A stretch of 64,000 nt of DNA from DATHTC01 sp963746805. Lineage in GTDB: Bacteria > Actinomycetota > Thermoleophilia > Gaiellales > Gaiellaceae. Location: contig CAVVCQ010000008.1 in the NCBI GenBank assembly GCA_963746805.1, positions 1-64,000 of the forward strand. The letters are read 5' to 3'. Both the position numbers and the translations under genes were made by a program. Positions 1-9,445 of the stretch are shown piece after piece. How positions within the stretch are numbered: position 1 is the stretch's first letter; every line of letters starts with the position of its first letter. The notes under the pieces were generated by a model. That model was not told the origin of the DNA. It saw only the letters and a list, made by a program, of their open reading frames with translations, and did not search any database.

Positions 1-1004
1 GAGCCAGCACTGCCAGGCGCAGCCAGAGCACGGAAGCTTCTGCGTCGCGGTGAACGCGCGAGCGGCGAGCGGCAGGAAGCGCGGCCAATGGCCGCCGCCG
101 AAGCGGGCGACGACCGGCACGCCGAGCGCTCCCGCGCAGTGCATCGGCCCGGAATCGTTGCCGACATACGCGCGGCTTTGAGCGATGAGGCGAGCGTCAC
201 GCCCGCAGGCGGCCGGCCTCTCCAATCCAGACCGGCAGGTCGACGCCTCGCTCGCGTCCGGCGGCGGCGACGGCTTCGAGACTTCTCGGCGCTCTTCCAA
301 TCGAACGCCAGCCACGATCGTCGGCAGCCCATGGCGTTGCTCGATCGCGGCGGCGATTTCGGCAAACTGCTCCGGCGGCCATGCTTTGAGCGGGACGGTC
401 ACCGTGCCGGCCGGGCAGCCGAACACGTACCTCCCGGTTGCAGGCCGACCTCTCGCAACTCCGCCGTTGCCTGCTCGAGGTCGGACGCGTCGAGCGTGAT
501 GCGCGGTGGCCCGAGCGGCGGCGCGTTGCCGGTGATCGCGGTGAACAACGCGTGCTGCTTGTCTGCCTCGTGCTCGTCTATCGGGCGGTCGACCATCCGG
601 TCGAAGATGTCGAGCGACGTCGGCCTGGCGGAATCGACCAAACCGACGGACACGCAGTCGGGAAATTGCCGGGCGATCGACTCGTCCGCGAACGTTCGAT
701 TGTAGAGGCGGCGGCGACGATGACGCCGGGGGTGAGCGCGGCGAGCCTGCCCGCGAGCGTGCGAAGCTGCTTCCACGCGTCGATGCCGGGCGCATCGTGC
801 GGGTTGATGGCGATGGTCAGCGACCGGAGGCGCCGATCGAGGTAAGGAAGGATTTCCTCGTAGCCCTCGCGCGCGACCACGGTGACCGGATCGCCCAGAT
901 CGAGGAGCGCCGTGACCAGCGGCTGGCGGAGGACGAGATCGCCCAGCGTATCGAGCGCGAGGATGACGATCTGGTTGGATGTCGAGGGCGCACCCGGGTG
1001 GCAT
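1..1004 (-). pseudogene. GT9 glycosyltransferase (heptosyltransferase-like), frame broken, 3' end off window
   Basis: Glycosyltransferase family 9, the ADP-heptose:LPS type that adds a sugar to a growing cell-surface glycan at the inner face of the membrane. The N-terminal Rossmann strand reads ILALDTLGDLVLRQPLV. The part nearest the left edge carries the family signature GNDSGPMHCAGALGVPVV followed by a Cys cluster CSGCAWQC. The start is taken at ATG 1004; the frame then switches at least four times (near 990, 710, 425 and 250), each switch repairable by one base. The C-terminus is lost off the window. Downstream neighbours in this segment are also glycan enzymes, which supports the call. 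The breaks are probably sequence errors, but the frame as given cannot encode the protein. Confidence 0.8.
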
Positions 1005-1061
1005 CAAACTGTGGATGCTATATTGCGGCTGCGAAAAGTGTAACACCACCCCGTCGGTGCC

Positions 1062-1090
1062 TTGACTGCTCTGCCGCGACCTAGTACGCT
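1062..1090 (+). promoter_or_regulatory. sigma70-like promoter for the STN-domain gene
   Basis: TTGACT at 1062-1067 and TACGCT at 1085-1090 are separated by 17 bases, close to the housekeeping promoter pattern. The site lies in the divergent gap between the GT9 gene and the secreted-protein gene at 1110, about 20 bases before its ATG. This is pattern matching only. Confidence 0.4.
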
Positions 1091-1109
1091 GCGAGCGGCT
1101 CAGCCGCAC

Positions 1110-1785
1110 ATGCGTGCAATTTTGTCCCGCCGCTCGACGTCACTGTTTCTCCTGGCTCTGAGCCTGTGGCTGATGCCACGAGCCGCCGGTGCCCAGACGG
1201 TTACGGTTCTCGGACCCGACAGCGTGACGGTCGGGCGGTAAACGTGCCCATCGCCACCCTCCTCGCCGAACTGGCCGGCCTCGTCGGGATGGATCGGATG
1301 GAGATCGACCCGGTGGACCGTGGGCACCTGGTCACGCTCACGCTTGAAAATGTGCCCGTGCGCGTGGCCATGCTGATCGCGCTCAGGTCATCGGCCGCCG
1401 ATTTCATTTTCACGGAGAAGCGGCTGCGTGTCGGGGCCGGGGGCAAGGTCATCGAGACCGTTCGGCCGGCCGCGGCCGCCGCGCGGGATCGCGACCGCGA
1501 TCGGCGCCAGCGACCGTCGCAGGCGCGCCGAGCACGCCGCAACCGCGCGACCGTGCAGACGACCCTCGCGATGGCGGCCCGTTTCAGGGCTTCGGGGATG
1601 TCTCCCCCAACCAGGCGGCATCGTCCGGCAGCACAAACGAACCCGAGATGAGCCCGGAACCCGCAAACAACGTCAACGAGTTCGACCATGGATTGTCGGT
1701 TCGCGCCGTGCCGTTTGTGGTGAAGGAAGATTCGGCGGTTGTGACCGAGCCGGGCTTCGTGCCTACAAGAATCGGCCGGACGTGA
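1110..1785 (+). pseudogene. secreted protein with secretin/TonB short N-terminal (STN)-like domain, frame broken
   Basis: The ATG at 1110 begins a clear signal peptide (hydrophobic core LFLLALSLWLM, cleavage likely after AAGA in PRAAGAQTV). After one frame switch near 1238 comes about 70 residues resembling an STN domain, the small alpha/beta domain of secretins and TonB-dependent transducers: VPIATLLAELAGLV, then VTLTLENVPVRVAMLIAL. A second switch near 1480 leads to a Pro/Gln/Asn-rich tail ending at the TGA at 1783-1785. No secretin barrel or TonB plug follows, so this is a short stand-alone STN protein of about 225 residues. It could be an outer-membrane assembly accessory; the STN match is by eye. 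Confidence 0.5.
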
Positions 1786-1856
1786 AGCGCCTCCGAATGA
1801 CGATCGACCCGAGTACCTTCCCTTAAGGGACTCGCCCCCGTCTCAAATCGACGGAA

Positions 1857-2270
1857 TCATCGGCTCACGCTGGCGGTACCAGACCGGTCTATCGACAGCC
1901 AGAGGTCCTCGCTCGGCGCGTCGAGCGGTTCGCCGTTCAACTCGCTCGGCTTGATGCGGAGCCGCACGCCGACCCGCGCCGTGCGACCGTCAGCTTCGAC
2001 GCACGACGCGGTCGATTCCGAGGAACTGCGGCCGGAACCGAAGCAGCCGCTGGAAATTGGAGAGGAACAGCTCGAGCGGAAACTCCGTCCGGAACGCAGG
2101 CTCGTAGAACGCGTACGCCGCGACCAGGTTGGATTTGGATCTGGCTTCCCAGTACTGCGTACCCGTTCACGGGGCGCGTTCTCCGTACCGGCGGACTGCC
2201 GACCAACAAGATCGGCGGGCCGCGCGAGGACCGCGAGCAGCAGCAGGGTGACGGCGGCTTGCCTGGTCAA
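1857..2270 (-). pseudogene. small secreted protein of unknown function, frame broken
   Basis: Starts at TTG 2270 with a hydrophobic leader (AAVTLLLLAVLARPADLV). The credible middle lies in another frame and contains SKSNLVAAYAFYEPAFRTEF and FPLELFLSNFQRLLRF. The C-terminus returns to the first frame with RLRIKPSELNGEPLDAPSED and a stop at 1857. Two or more single-base changes are needed to restore it. I recognise no family. It sits convergent to the STN gene and just downstream of the three-copy secreted family, so it may be exported with them. Confidence 0.45.
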
Positions 2271-2289
2271 GGCTCAATGCTACCAGTGG

Positions 2290-3077
2290 CTATGGCTTCG
2301 GCACCATCGGCGTGTCGAACGAGAAGCCCGTTGCCGGCTCGACGGCGACCGCCTTGCCACTGAGGTCTCCGTAGCGGCCGTCGTTCGAGACCGTGACGGA
2401 ACCGCCTATCCCGGCTGCAAAACCCAGCGAGCCCGTGTTCAGCACGAGCAGGGCGTGCGCGGCGATCGCATGCGCTGACGTGCCGAGGGTACGCGCCCGC
2501 GGTGCTCCAGAAGTGCACCGTGGCATTGACGATGTAGTCGGCAGTGTTCTGCAGCAGCAGGATCGTCGTCTGCGATGCGGTGTTGTTCAAACTCGGGATG
2601 GAGTAGGTGGTCTTCCCTCAGCCGGAAGGTGTATTGGTCGTCGGTATCGCAGGTGATTCCGCAGCCGGGATTGCCGACACGGATGAAAACAGGAGCGGCT
2701 CCAACCGCGTTGTTATTGAGTCTGGCCGACTGCGTGCACAACGTGCAAGTTACACCTAACAAGAACTGCCCGCTCGCCAGAACCGTGTTACCGTCGGCCG
2801 CCAGCCATTGGAAAGAAAGACCCCCATTGCCAGTGTCGCCCGTGATCCCGTGGATGAGCCTCCCGTGACGCCGTGGCGGTGCGGTGATCGAGTAAAGGTC
2901 GCATCGGCGACGGGGCCGGGCCTTGCGCCGAGATCGTGTGTTGGACGGAGCCGTGAATCGGTGTGTTGTCGGATCCGGTGTTATCGTCGGTATCACCGCC
3001 GTATCCCAGACATCGGCGCGGACGGGTCCCGCGAGGAGAACGAACGCGCACACGAAGCTCCACACGCAGCGTTTCAT
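2290..3077 (-). pseudogene. secreted paralogue 1 of 3 (DVWDT / DQY / GFSFDTP family), frame broken
   Basis: First of three related secreted proteins in this segment. ATG 3077 follows a good ribosome site (GGAGGAAG, about 6 bases before the start) and opens a signal peptide ending VRA, with the mature protein beginning DVWDT. The body contains GCGITCDTDDQYTFRL and SQTTILLLQNTADYIVNATV. It ends with VEPATGFSFDTPMVPKP at the stop at 2290. Frame switches occur near 3000, 2900, 2590 and 2500. The paired Cys before DQY and the beta-rich look suggest an extracellular beta-sandwich. The family is unknown to me. See also the copies at 4224-5019 and 5100-5927. Confidence 0.55.
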
Positions 3078-3144
3078 CAGTCTTCCTCCATTGAATGTGA
3101 ATGGGTAGCCGCGGCGAATGGTATAGTAGAGGTGGTCCTGGCGA

Positions 3145-4196
3145 GTGTCAACTCGACGACTGCACATCGGCTTTCACTTCTTCGGCTCCGGGAACATCGG
3201 CGACGACTTCATGCTGGCGGGCTTCCTCGACGTCGCCCGCGGCATTCTCGGATCGCCGCATCTACGTGCTGCACGCCGTTCGATCGCGACGCGCAGCGCC
3301 TGCGCCTGCCGGACGTCGCCTGGCTTCCATATGACGCGCGTGCTCGCGAGGAGGCAATCGCCGCGGCCGACGCCTGGATCGGCGTCGGCGATTCACGGTT
3401 CCAGAGCGAAGTCGGCTCGTGGTTCCTCGACCATCTCGCCGAGGAAATGGAATTGTGCCGCCGCTTTCGCAAGCCGATGTTCTACTTCTGCGTCGGCGTC
3501 AACGATTCCGCGGCGATGCAGCATCCGCTGACCCGCACGATCGCGGAAGCCGCGACTGCCATCTGGACTCGCGACCCGCAGTCAGCGGACTTGCTCCGCC
3601 CGATCGGCGGCGGCACCGTTGCCGACGCCGCCGACCTCGCCAACGTATTTCTTGCGACGCGAACGCCTCCCACCCTGGAACGCGGGACGATCGGCTTTCT
3701 GTTGAACTTCGGATCGCGCGGCCTTTTCGATCGACGCGCTGTGCGAGGTCCTCGACGCGACGACGCCGCAGCGCGCGGCTGGCTCGTCCAGGAAGTGAGG
3801 ACGCTGACAGGATCCGAACGGAGCTCCTCGCGAGCCTGCCGCCGAGTCACCGAAGCCGTGTGCAGGTGAGAGCCCCGGACTACTCGAAGGCCACGCTGTC
3901 TGAGCTTGCCGGCTGCTGGGGCGCTCCGGAGACTGTCGTGTCCAGCCGCTACCACGGCGCGCTCGTCGCCGCCTGGTCGGGAGCGCGCGTCGTGGTCATC
4001 GAGCGCAATGCGAAGCTCGCAGGCCTGGTGAAGCAGCTTGGGCTGACCAGCGTGAAGGATTTGCGGACGCCAGCTCCCGATCGTGGCAGCGATAGAGAGA
4101 GCCCGGCCTGTAGAGGCCGGTCGCCTGACGGAGCTCGTGTCGGCGGTCAGAGACGCCGCGCGCCAGCTGGCCGAGGCGCTGAGCCGCGCGGCCTGA
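3145..4196 (+). pseudogene. polysaccharide pyruvyl transferase family protein, frame broken
   Basis: Polysaccharide pyruvyl transferase family (CsaB/WcaK-like), which transfers pyruvate from PEP to a sugar in capsule, EPS or wall polymers. GTG 3145 opens with HIGFHFFGSGNIGDDFMLAG, the typical N-terminal GN.GD loop. The centre reads ADAWIGVGDSRFQ and PMFYFCVGVN. The C-terminal half has the hallmark VSSRYHGALVAAWSGARVVV and ends ARQLAEALSRAA at TGA 4194-4196. Frame switches near 3250, 3285, 3800 and 4070 break it. It lies between secreted copies 1 and 2 on the opposite strand and fits with the GT9 and GT2 genes as part of a surface-glycan locus. Confidence 0.75.
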
Positions 4197-4223
4197 GCCG
4201 CGCGGCCAGCAACCAGGCCGCTT

Positions 4224-5019
4224 CTAGTGCGGCTTGAACACCATCGGCGTGTCGAACGAGAAGCCGGTGGCCGGCTCGAGAGCCACGCTCTTGCCCTGCA
4301 AATCGCCGAACCGGCCGTCGTGGGTCACCCTGATGGACCCGGAAATGCCCGGCGCCGCGGCCGCCGCAGAGATGACGGCCAGTCCTCGCGCGGCGATGCT
4401 GAGACGCACCCGAACCTGCTGGCGCTCCGGCGGCCGTGAAGTAGTAGACCTGGCCGGAAATCGTGTAGCTGGCCGCGTTCTGGAGCAGGAGAACCGTAAT
4501 CTGGGAGCCCGTGTTGTTGAACCTCGAGATGAAGCCGGTCGTCTCGAAGAACTTGATGGTGTACTGGTCGGAGCTCCTGCAAGCGATACCGCAAGACGTG
4601 TCTTCACCAAGAACGCGCACGTAGTTGAACGATCCTGCAGCTCCCCCCGCCATCGCAGCGATCGCACAGCACCGGTCCCGTTTTGCAACGAAACAGATTC
4701 ACCAAGCACAGTCGTGCCGTCGTCATCAATCCGGTCCACGGGTAACGTCAGGGAGAAGACGTCGCCGGTCAGCCCGTCCGCCAGGACTTCGTAGGACGAA
4801 TACGGAGCGCTGGTTACTGCGTACCAGTCTTGATCCGCGACCATTGCCTCGGCGGCCAGATCGTGGACCTGAACGAGGCCGTGGGTGAGCTCGTTGTCCG
4901 TTCCGACGCCGTCGTCCTCGCTGAGCGTATCGAAGTCCCACACATCGGCGCTGACGGTTTGCGCCCCGGCGAGGACGACTGCCACCACACAGGCCAGACA
5001 GGGACCTCTGCATCTGCAT
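4224..5019 (-). pseudogene. secreted paralogue 2 of 3 (DVWDF / DQY / GFSFDTP family), frame broken
   Basis: The best preserved of the three paralogues. ATG 5019 follows GGGGCGA; after one base shift the leader continues LACVVAVVLAGAQTVSA and the mature part begins DVWDF. The acidic N-terminal segment TDNELTHGLVQVHDL and DQDWYAVTSAPYSSYEV are shared with copy 3. The central CGIACRSSDQYTIKF plus FNNTGSQITVLLLQNAASY match copy 1. The C-terminus RVTHDGRFGDLQGKSVAL then GFSFDTPMVFKPH ends at 4224. Breaks lie near 5000, 4680 and 4440. Function unknown; exported. Confidence 0.6.
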
Positions 5020-5099
5020 CTTCGCCCCTTATCCGTTTGCGGACGTGCTGGCGCGGCAGTCTAGCAGTCAATCGGCAGTCCACGATCCGTGCGCAGAGA

Positions 5100-5927
5100 T
5101 CACGGACCGCTGCGGCGACCGTGCAACGTCAGTACCGGTCGAATAACGCCCGGCGTGTCGAAACTGAATCCTGTCGACGGCTCGAGCGCCACCGCTTTCA
5201 CGTTCCACGTCCCGTACGGGGCATCGTGCGCAATGGTCACGTGGCCCGACTGGCCGGCCAGCGCGGGCCTTCCCGCAGCTGCGCTCGTCACGGTCAGCGT
5301 CCTTGCAGCAGCGTTCACGGTGACGGTGTCGAGCAGGGTCCCCGACGCGTTCCAGAAATTGTAGCGACGTCGTTGACGGGTACCGACGACGCGTTCTGAG
5401 AGACAGGAGCACGGTGGTCTGCGAGCCAGCATCGTTGAAGCGGGCGAGGAAGACCGTCGTCTCGCGGGCGACAATGCGGTACTGGTCGGCGGTCGTGCAC
5501 GTGAGCGCGCATGCAGCGCTAATCACCCGGATGTAACTGAGCAGCGGCGCGTTCGTGGTGTTCCGCCAGGCGAGCCTCATGCTGAGGGCGCCTGTGCTGA
5601 TGCCCTGGGCATCCTGGACAACGGTGATGCCGTCCCCCTGGAGGCGCTGGACCGTGCCGGGGCTCCCACAGGTTCACGTCGCCGCCGATGCCATCGAGCA
5701 CGATTCGAATCGAGGATACGGAGGAACCCAGCCCCGGCACCAGTCTTGATCGGGCACCGGGCCCGGGCGGAAGCCCAGGTCGTGGATCTGATCGCTGCCA
5801 TGTACCAGCTCGGTGTCAGTCGACGGCGCGCTGTCGTCGTTGTCCGTCGACGTGTCCCAGACGTCCGCGTAGGCCGGGAACCGGCGAGCGCGAACGCGAA
5901 AACAAAACCCAAAACCCACGCCTTCAC
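5100..5927 (-). pseudogene. secreted paralogue 3 of 3 (DVWDT / DQY / GFSFDTP family), frame broken
   Basis: GTG 5925-5927 follows GGAGG at a good distance and encodes a leader VKAWVLGFVFAFALAG. After a frame switch the mature start ADVWDT and STDTELVHGSDQIHDL parallel copy 2. Later pieces are MRLAWRNTTNAPLLSYIRVI, CALTCTTADQYRIV and NFWNASGTLLDTVTVN. The end is STGFSFDTPGVIRP followed by a short tail and a stop at 5100. At least four frame changes are needed. It is the most divergent copy at the C-terminus. Lying head to tail with copy 2 (about 80 bases apart), it suggests tandem duplication. Confidence 0.55.
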
Positions 5928-5990
5928 GATCAGTCCTCCAGCAACTCGAAAATGTTTGGAATCGGTGGGAGACAGTGAGCCGGCGGTAGC

Positions 5991-6838
5991 TCAGCGGTAC
6001 TGAGGTCTGTTCGAGACCCATAGAGCACCGAGCTTCAGCAACAGCCGCGCCTGAAGCGCCAGGGACACCCAGGGGCCAGGATTGGCGACCACCGACCCCC
6101 GTGTTTGCGGTAATACCGGAATGCACTCGCGTGAAATGCGACGAGCGATGCCCGTTTCGCGTGCGCGCTGCTTCTGCCTGTCAGGTGCGTTACGTCTGCG
6201 CCAGGAATGGAAAAAGTCGTCCAACCGGAAGACTTTAGCCTCCGGCACAGGTCCGCGTCTTCCCAGTACAGAAAGAACTGTTCGTCCATCCCACCCACCG
6301 ACATCATGGCTGCGCGTCGAAGTCATCATGCAGGCGCCGCTGACCCAGTCGACCTCGATCGGCGCACCAGGCAGCGCATTCACCAGGGTCCGCGCGGTGA
6401 ACGGGTTGCCCGGCCACACGCGCGTGAGCCAACTGGTGCGGCCGGCAAAGCCGGTCGTGATGCCAGGAGACCCGCTCGCCGCGCCTGGATCGTTCCGTGG
6501 GCTTCATGGACGACTCCGCCGCACACCGCCGCCCCTGGATGCGCATCGAGCCAGGCGGCGAGCGGATGCACATCGCTGGTCACGATGCGTCCGGATTCAG
6601 CAGCAGGACGTAATCGCGGGTCGTTTCCCTCACACCACGGGTTCACTCCTGCCGCGAACCCCGGATTGCCGGCGAGGGGAATGAATCGCACCCGCGGGAA
6701 TCGTGTGGCGAGGGGCTCGAGCGACTGCGGCTGCGTGTGATGGTCGACGACGACGATCTCGTCGCAGGCGAATCGCTCGAGCGACTGGAGGCACTGGGCC
6801 AGGTGATCGTAGGCGAGTGGCGGCCTGGGCACCGTCCG
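5991..6838 (-). pseudogene. GT2 glycosyltransferase (WbbL rhamnosyltransferase-like), N-terminus cut by junction
   Basis: Family 2 inverting glycosyltransferase of the rhamnosyltransferase (WbbL) type for surface polysaccharide assembly. Recognisable parts in order are CDEIVVVDHHTQ (nucleotide-binding strand), FIPLAGNPGFAAGVN, EVDWVSGACMM, then the diagnostic GGMDEQFFLYWEDADLCRRL. The C-terminus ends GALWVSNRPQYR at 5991. The first 15 or so residues are missing because the sequence changes origin at about 6838. Frame breaks occur near 6640, 6470, 6310 and 6090. It belongs with the GT9 and pyruvyl transferase genes of segment A. Confidence 0.75.
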
Positions 6839-6848
6839 AGCCGGCGTT
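6828..6848. other. probable chimeric join between segment A and segment B
   Basis: Left of here the minus strand encodes a GT2 enzyme whose N-terminus is missing. Right of here the plus strand begins in the middle of an M20 peptidase whose N-terminal two thirds is missing. GC content rises sharply across the join. No repeat, transposase or integrase is seen at the point, so an assembly artefact is more likely than a recombination event. Confidence 0.75.
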
Positions 6849-7480
6849 GCTGCGCGCGGCGGGCGTACCGGCTGGGTGGGGCGAGCCCGGGTGGAGTGCG
6901 TTGGAGCGGACGACCCAGCGCCCGGCGGTGACGGTGAACGGACTGATCGCTGGCTACCAGGGCGCGGGAAGCAAGAGCGTGATCCCGCGCCGCGCCGTTG
7001 CCAAGCTCGGGGTCCGGCTCGTGCCCGACCAGGACCCGGCCGAGGTGGAGCGGCTGCTACGACGGCACCTTGCGGCGCCGCGCCGCCGACGGTCCAGACC
7101 CTCGTCCGGGCCGGAAGCCAGGTGCCGCCGGCCGTGCTCGATCTCCCGCAGCGGGTCATGGAGGCGGTGTCGGCGGCCTGCCGTCGTGGCTTCGGGACCG
7201 ATCCGGCGTGGGTCCTCTCCGGCGGCACGATCCCGGCCGCCGGCTTGCTGCGTCGGCTCCTCGGCCTGCCGGTCGTCCTCCTCGGACTGGCCCAGCCGGA
7301 CGACGGGCACACGCGCCGAACGAGCGGGCGCACCTGCCCTCAGTGTGGAGCGGTACCGACACGATCATCTGGCTGCTCGCCGAGCTGGCCCGTGGCGGTC
7401 CGATGCGTCACGGGTTGCCGTCGACGTACTCCCACGGCTGCCGGCCGATCGCCCACGGGCCGGGCACCGGCCGGACGTAG
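6840..7480 (+). pseudogene. M20 family metallopeptidase (dipeptidase), C-terminal fragment, frame broken
   Basis: C-terminal third of an M20 zinc dipeptidase/carboxypeptidase. Starting at the junction, it reads RPAVTVNGLIAGYQGAGSKS then VIPRRAVAKLGVRLVPDQDP, the lid domain. After a frame switch near 7068 comes FGTDPAWVLSGGTIPAAGLL, and after another near 7312 the catalytic-domain end HAPNERAHLPSVWSGTD (metal-ligand His and the NER/NEW motif), with TIIWLLAELARGG. The N-terminal metal-binding half is absent. The frame runs to a stop at 7480, overlapping the tail of the convergent gene; the natural end is probably nearer 7400, after LAELARGG. Confidence 0.75.
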
Positions 7481-8176
7481 CGACCGTTCGCCGGGTCGAC
7501 GTACGGCCACGGCTGGCCGGCGGCGAACGGTCCCATCGCCGGCACCGGCTCCTGCCCGGACGGCGCGGTGCCGACGGAGCCGGGCTCGGTGGAGACCTGG
7601 TGCGGCATCGGCGGGTGCCCGTTCGTCCCGGTCGACTGGCTGCCGGACGGCTGGCTGCCGGGCACGTCGGCCTTGGACGCGGCCGTCTCCAGCGCGGTCT
7701 CGCAGGTCCGGCCGCTGCCGTCCCGCGCGGTGACCGCGGTGGAGATGCCGGTCTTGCCGTTGGCCATCTTGGTCCGGGCCTCGGCGTTGTCGCAGGAGGT
7801 GGTCTGGTAGAGGTGCCAGCCCTGCTGGCCGGTGGTGATGGCGCGTGCCGCAGTCCTCCCGGTAGACCGCGAGGTGGCGCTGCCAGGTGCCGAGCGCGGC
7901 GGCGGTCTCCTTGTGCATGGTGCCGAGCCCGCGGACCGCCGGCGCGACCCGGTCCCGCAGGCTGGTGAAGGCGGTGGCGGCGTCCCCGGTCCAGAAGCCG
8001 GAGACGTCCATCCCGGCCAGGCTGTCCGCCATCGCGACGAGGTCGTCGCCCGCGGTGTCGTGCGCCTTGCCGCAGGTGTCGATGGTGCCGGGGTTGCCCC
8101 AGACGTAGTTGTCGACCTGCGCGGTCTCCCACTGCTGCAGCTCCGGCAGCGCGTAGCACCGGTCCCGGCCGCTCAT
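7408..8176 (-). CDS. WXG100-like secreted protein with Pro/Ser-rich C-terminal tail (one frameshift)
   Basis: ATG 8176 follows GGGGGAA at about 8 bases. The first 110 residues are helical and contain SGFWTGDAATAFTSLRDRV, a W-x-G turn typical of WXG100/ESX (type VII secretion) hairpins. The frame switches near 7842, one surplus base restoring continuity after REDC. Then come TALETAASKADVPGS and a flexible Gly/Pro/Ser tail ending RQPWEYVDGNP at 7408. It lies 40 bases downstream of the related gene at 8217-9728, on the same strand, so the two probably form an operon. No catalytic domain is visible, so it may be a structural partner or substrate of a type VII system rather than a toxin. Confidence 0.6.
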
Positions 8177-8849
8177 CGGCGCGTTCCCCCATTCGACAGC
8201 CCCGTCGGTGTCCCGGTCACAGCTCGTCGTCCTCGTCCGCGCGGGCCTCCTGCTCCTCGCGCGCCTTCCTGCGGTGCACCGCCCAGGCCGCCGCGCCGGC
8301 CGCGCCGAGCAGGCCGACCGGAGCGACCGCCGCGGCGACCGGCAGCCCGTTGCGGTCCGCCGCCGGGGCCGTCCCGCCGCCGGTCGCGTCGCCGCCGAGG
8401 CCGACCGAGCCGGAGCCGGAACCGACCGAGCCACCGCCGGTGAGCGACGTCGGGTCGGCCACCCGCGGCTCCGGGACCGGGCCGCCGGCGGAGCCGCTCC
8501 CGCCGGCCGACCCGCTCCCGCCCCCGATCGGGGCCGCCGGCCGCGGAGTCCGCACCGCCCGGCCCACCGGCGCCGGCGGCGTCGCTGCCGACCAGCCCGG
8601 TCGGCGCGCTCGGGGCCACGTCGGTGGGTGCGTACGAGCCGCCGCCGGAGCCGTACTCCACCTGGTTGCCGATGCCGTCTAGTCGGCGTCGTACGGCACG
8701 CCGGGGGTGGTGGAGGGGCCGGAGCCGTTGCTGCCGGCGCCGGTGCTGCCGGCACCGTTGCTGCCGGCGCTGTTGCCGGCGCCGCTGCTGCCCGCGCCGC
8801 CGGTGCCGGTGACCGGGTCGCCGACCTGGGCGTCCGGGTTGCCGTCCTT

Positions 8850-8933
8850 CTCCACCGAGTCGGGGATGCCGTCGGCGTCGGAGTCGGTGTCCTGGTAGTC
8901 CGGGGTGCCGTCGGCGTCGGTGTCGACCGGCTG
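8850..8933 (-). repeat. 84-bp calcium-motif repeat, copy 1
   Basis: Encodes 28 residues QPVDTDADGTPDYQDTDSD followed by ADGIPDSVE. It is almost identical at DNA level to 9081-9164; the difference is concentrated in the last third. Asp at alternating positions matches calcium-binding TSP3/OmpA-type repeats. Confidence 0.75.
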
Positions 8934-9080
8934 CCCGGGTGGTGGGGTCGCCCGGGCTGCGGGTCGCCGGGGTGGTGGGGTCGCCCGGGGTGGTGGGGTC
9001 GCCGGGGTGGTGGGGTCGCCCGGCCGGGGCCCGCCGGTCCCGCCCGGCGGGATCGCGCCGCCCGGCGTCGTCATCCCGCC

Positions 9081-9164
9081 CTCGGTGGAGTCCGGGATCC
9101 CGTCGTTGTCGGAGTCGGTGTCCTGGTAGTCGGGCGTGCCGTCGGCGTCGGTGTCGACCGGCTG
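9081..9164 (-). repeat. 84-bp calcium-motif repeat, copy 2
   Basis: Encodes QPVDTDADGTPDYQDTDSD followed by NDGIPDSTE, the upstream (N-terminal) copy in the protein. High DNA identity with 8850-8933 suggests recent duplication within the gene. Confidence 0.75.
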
Positions 9165-9445
9165 CCCCGGGGTGGTCGGGTCGCCCGGCGTGGTGGGGTC
9201 GCCCGGGGTGGTCGGGTCGCCCGGCGTCGGTCGGGTCGCCCGGCGTCGCCGGGTCGCCGGGACCGCTCGGGTCGCCCGGCGTCGGCCGGGTCCCCCGGGC
9301 GAGGTCCCCCCGCCCGGGGAGGTGCCCCCGCCCGGGGACGTGCCTCCGCCCGGCGAGGTCCCGCCGCCCGGGGACGTGTCCCGCCGCCCGGCGACGTGCC
9401 TCCGCCCGGCGGCGTACCTCCTCCGGGGGACGTCCCGGTCGGCTG
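9165..9445 (-). repeat. low-complexity linker repeats (GDPTTP and SPGGGT units)
   Basis: Short tandem units about 18 bases long encode GDPTTP-type repeats (9165-9298) and SPGGGT repeats (9299-9445). A further GDPTTP-type stretch lies at 8934-9060 between the two calcium motifs. These are stalk-like coding repeats. The frame shifts several times within them, as expected for error-prone reading of GC-rich repeats. Confidence 0.7.

Noticed and set aside
5975..6022. tRNA-like string (GGCGGTAGCTCAG...GTTCGAGACC)
   Set aside because: The D-arm-like and T-arm-like pieces are about 20 bases apart with no room for an anticodon arm, and no acceptor stem pairs. Chance similarity, or at best a degenerate remnant.
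9165..9445. Regular short repeats that could suggest a CRISPR array
   Set aside because: Units are 18 bases, contiguous, without spacers, and encode SPGGGT/GDPTTP peptide repeats in a protein frame. No cas genes nearby.
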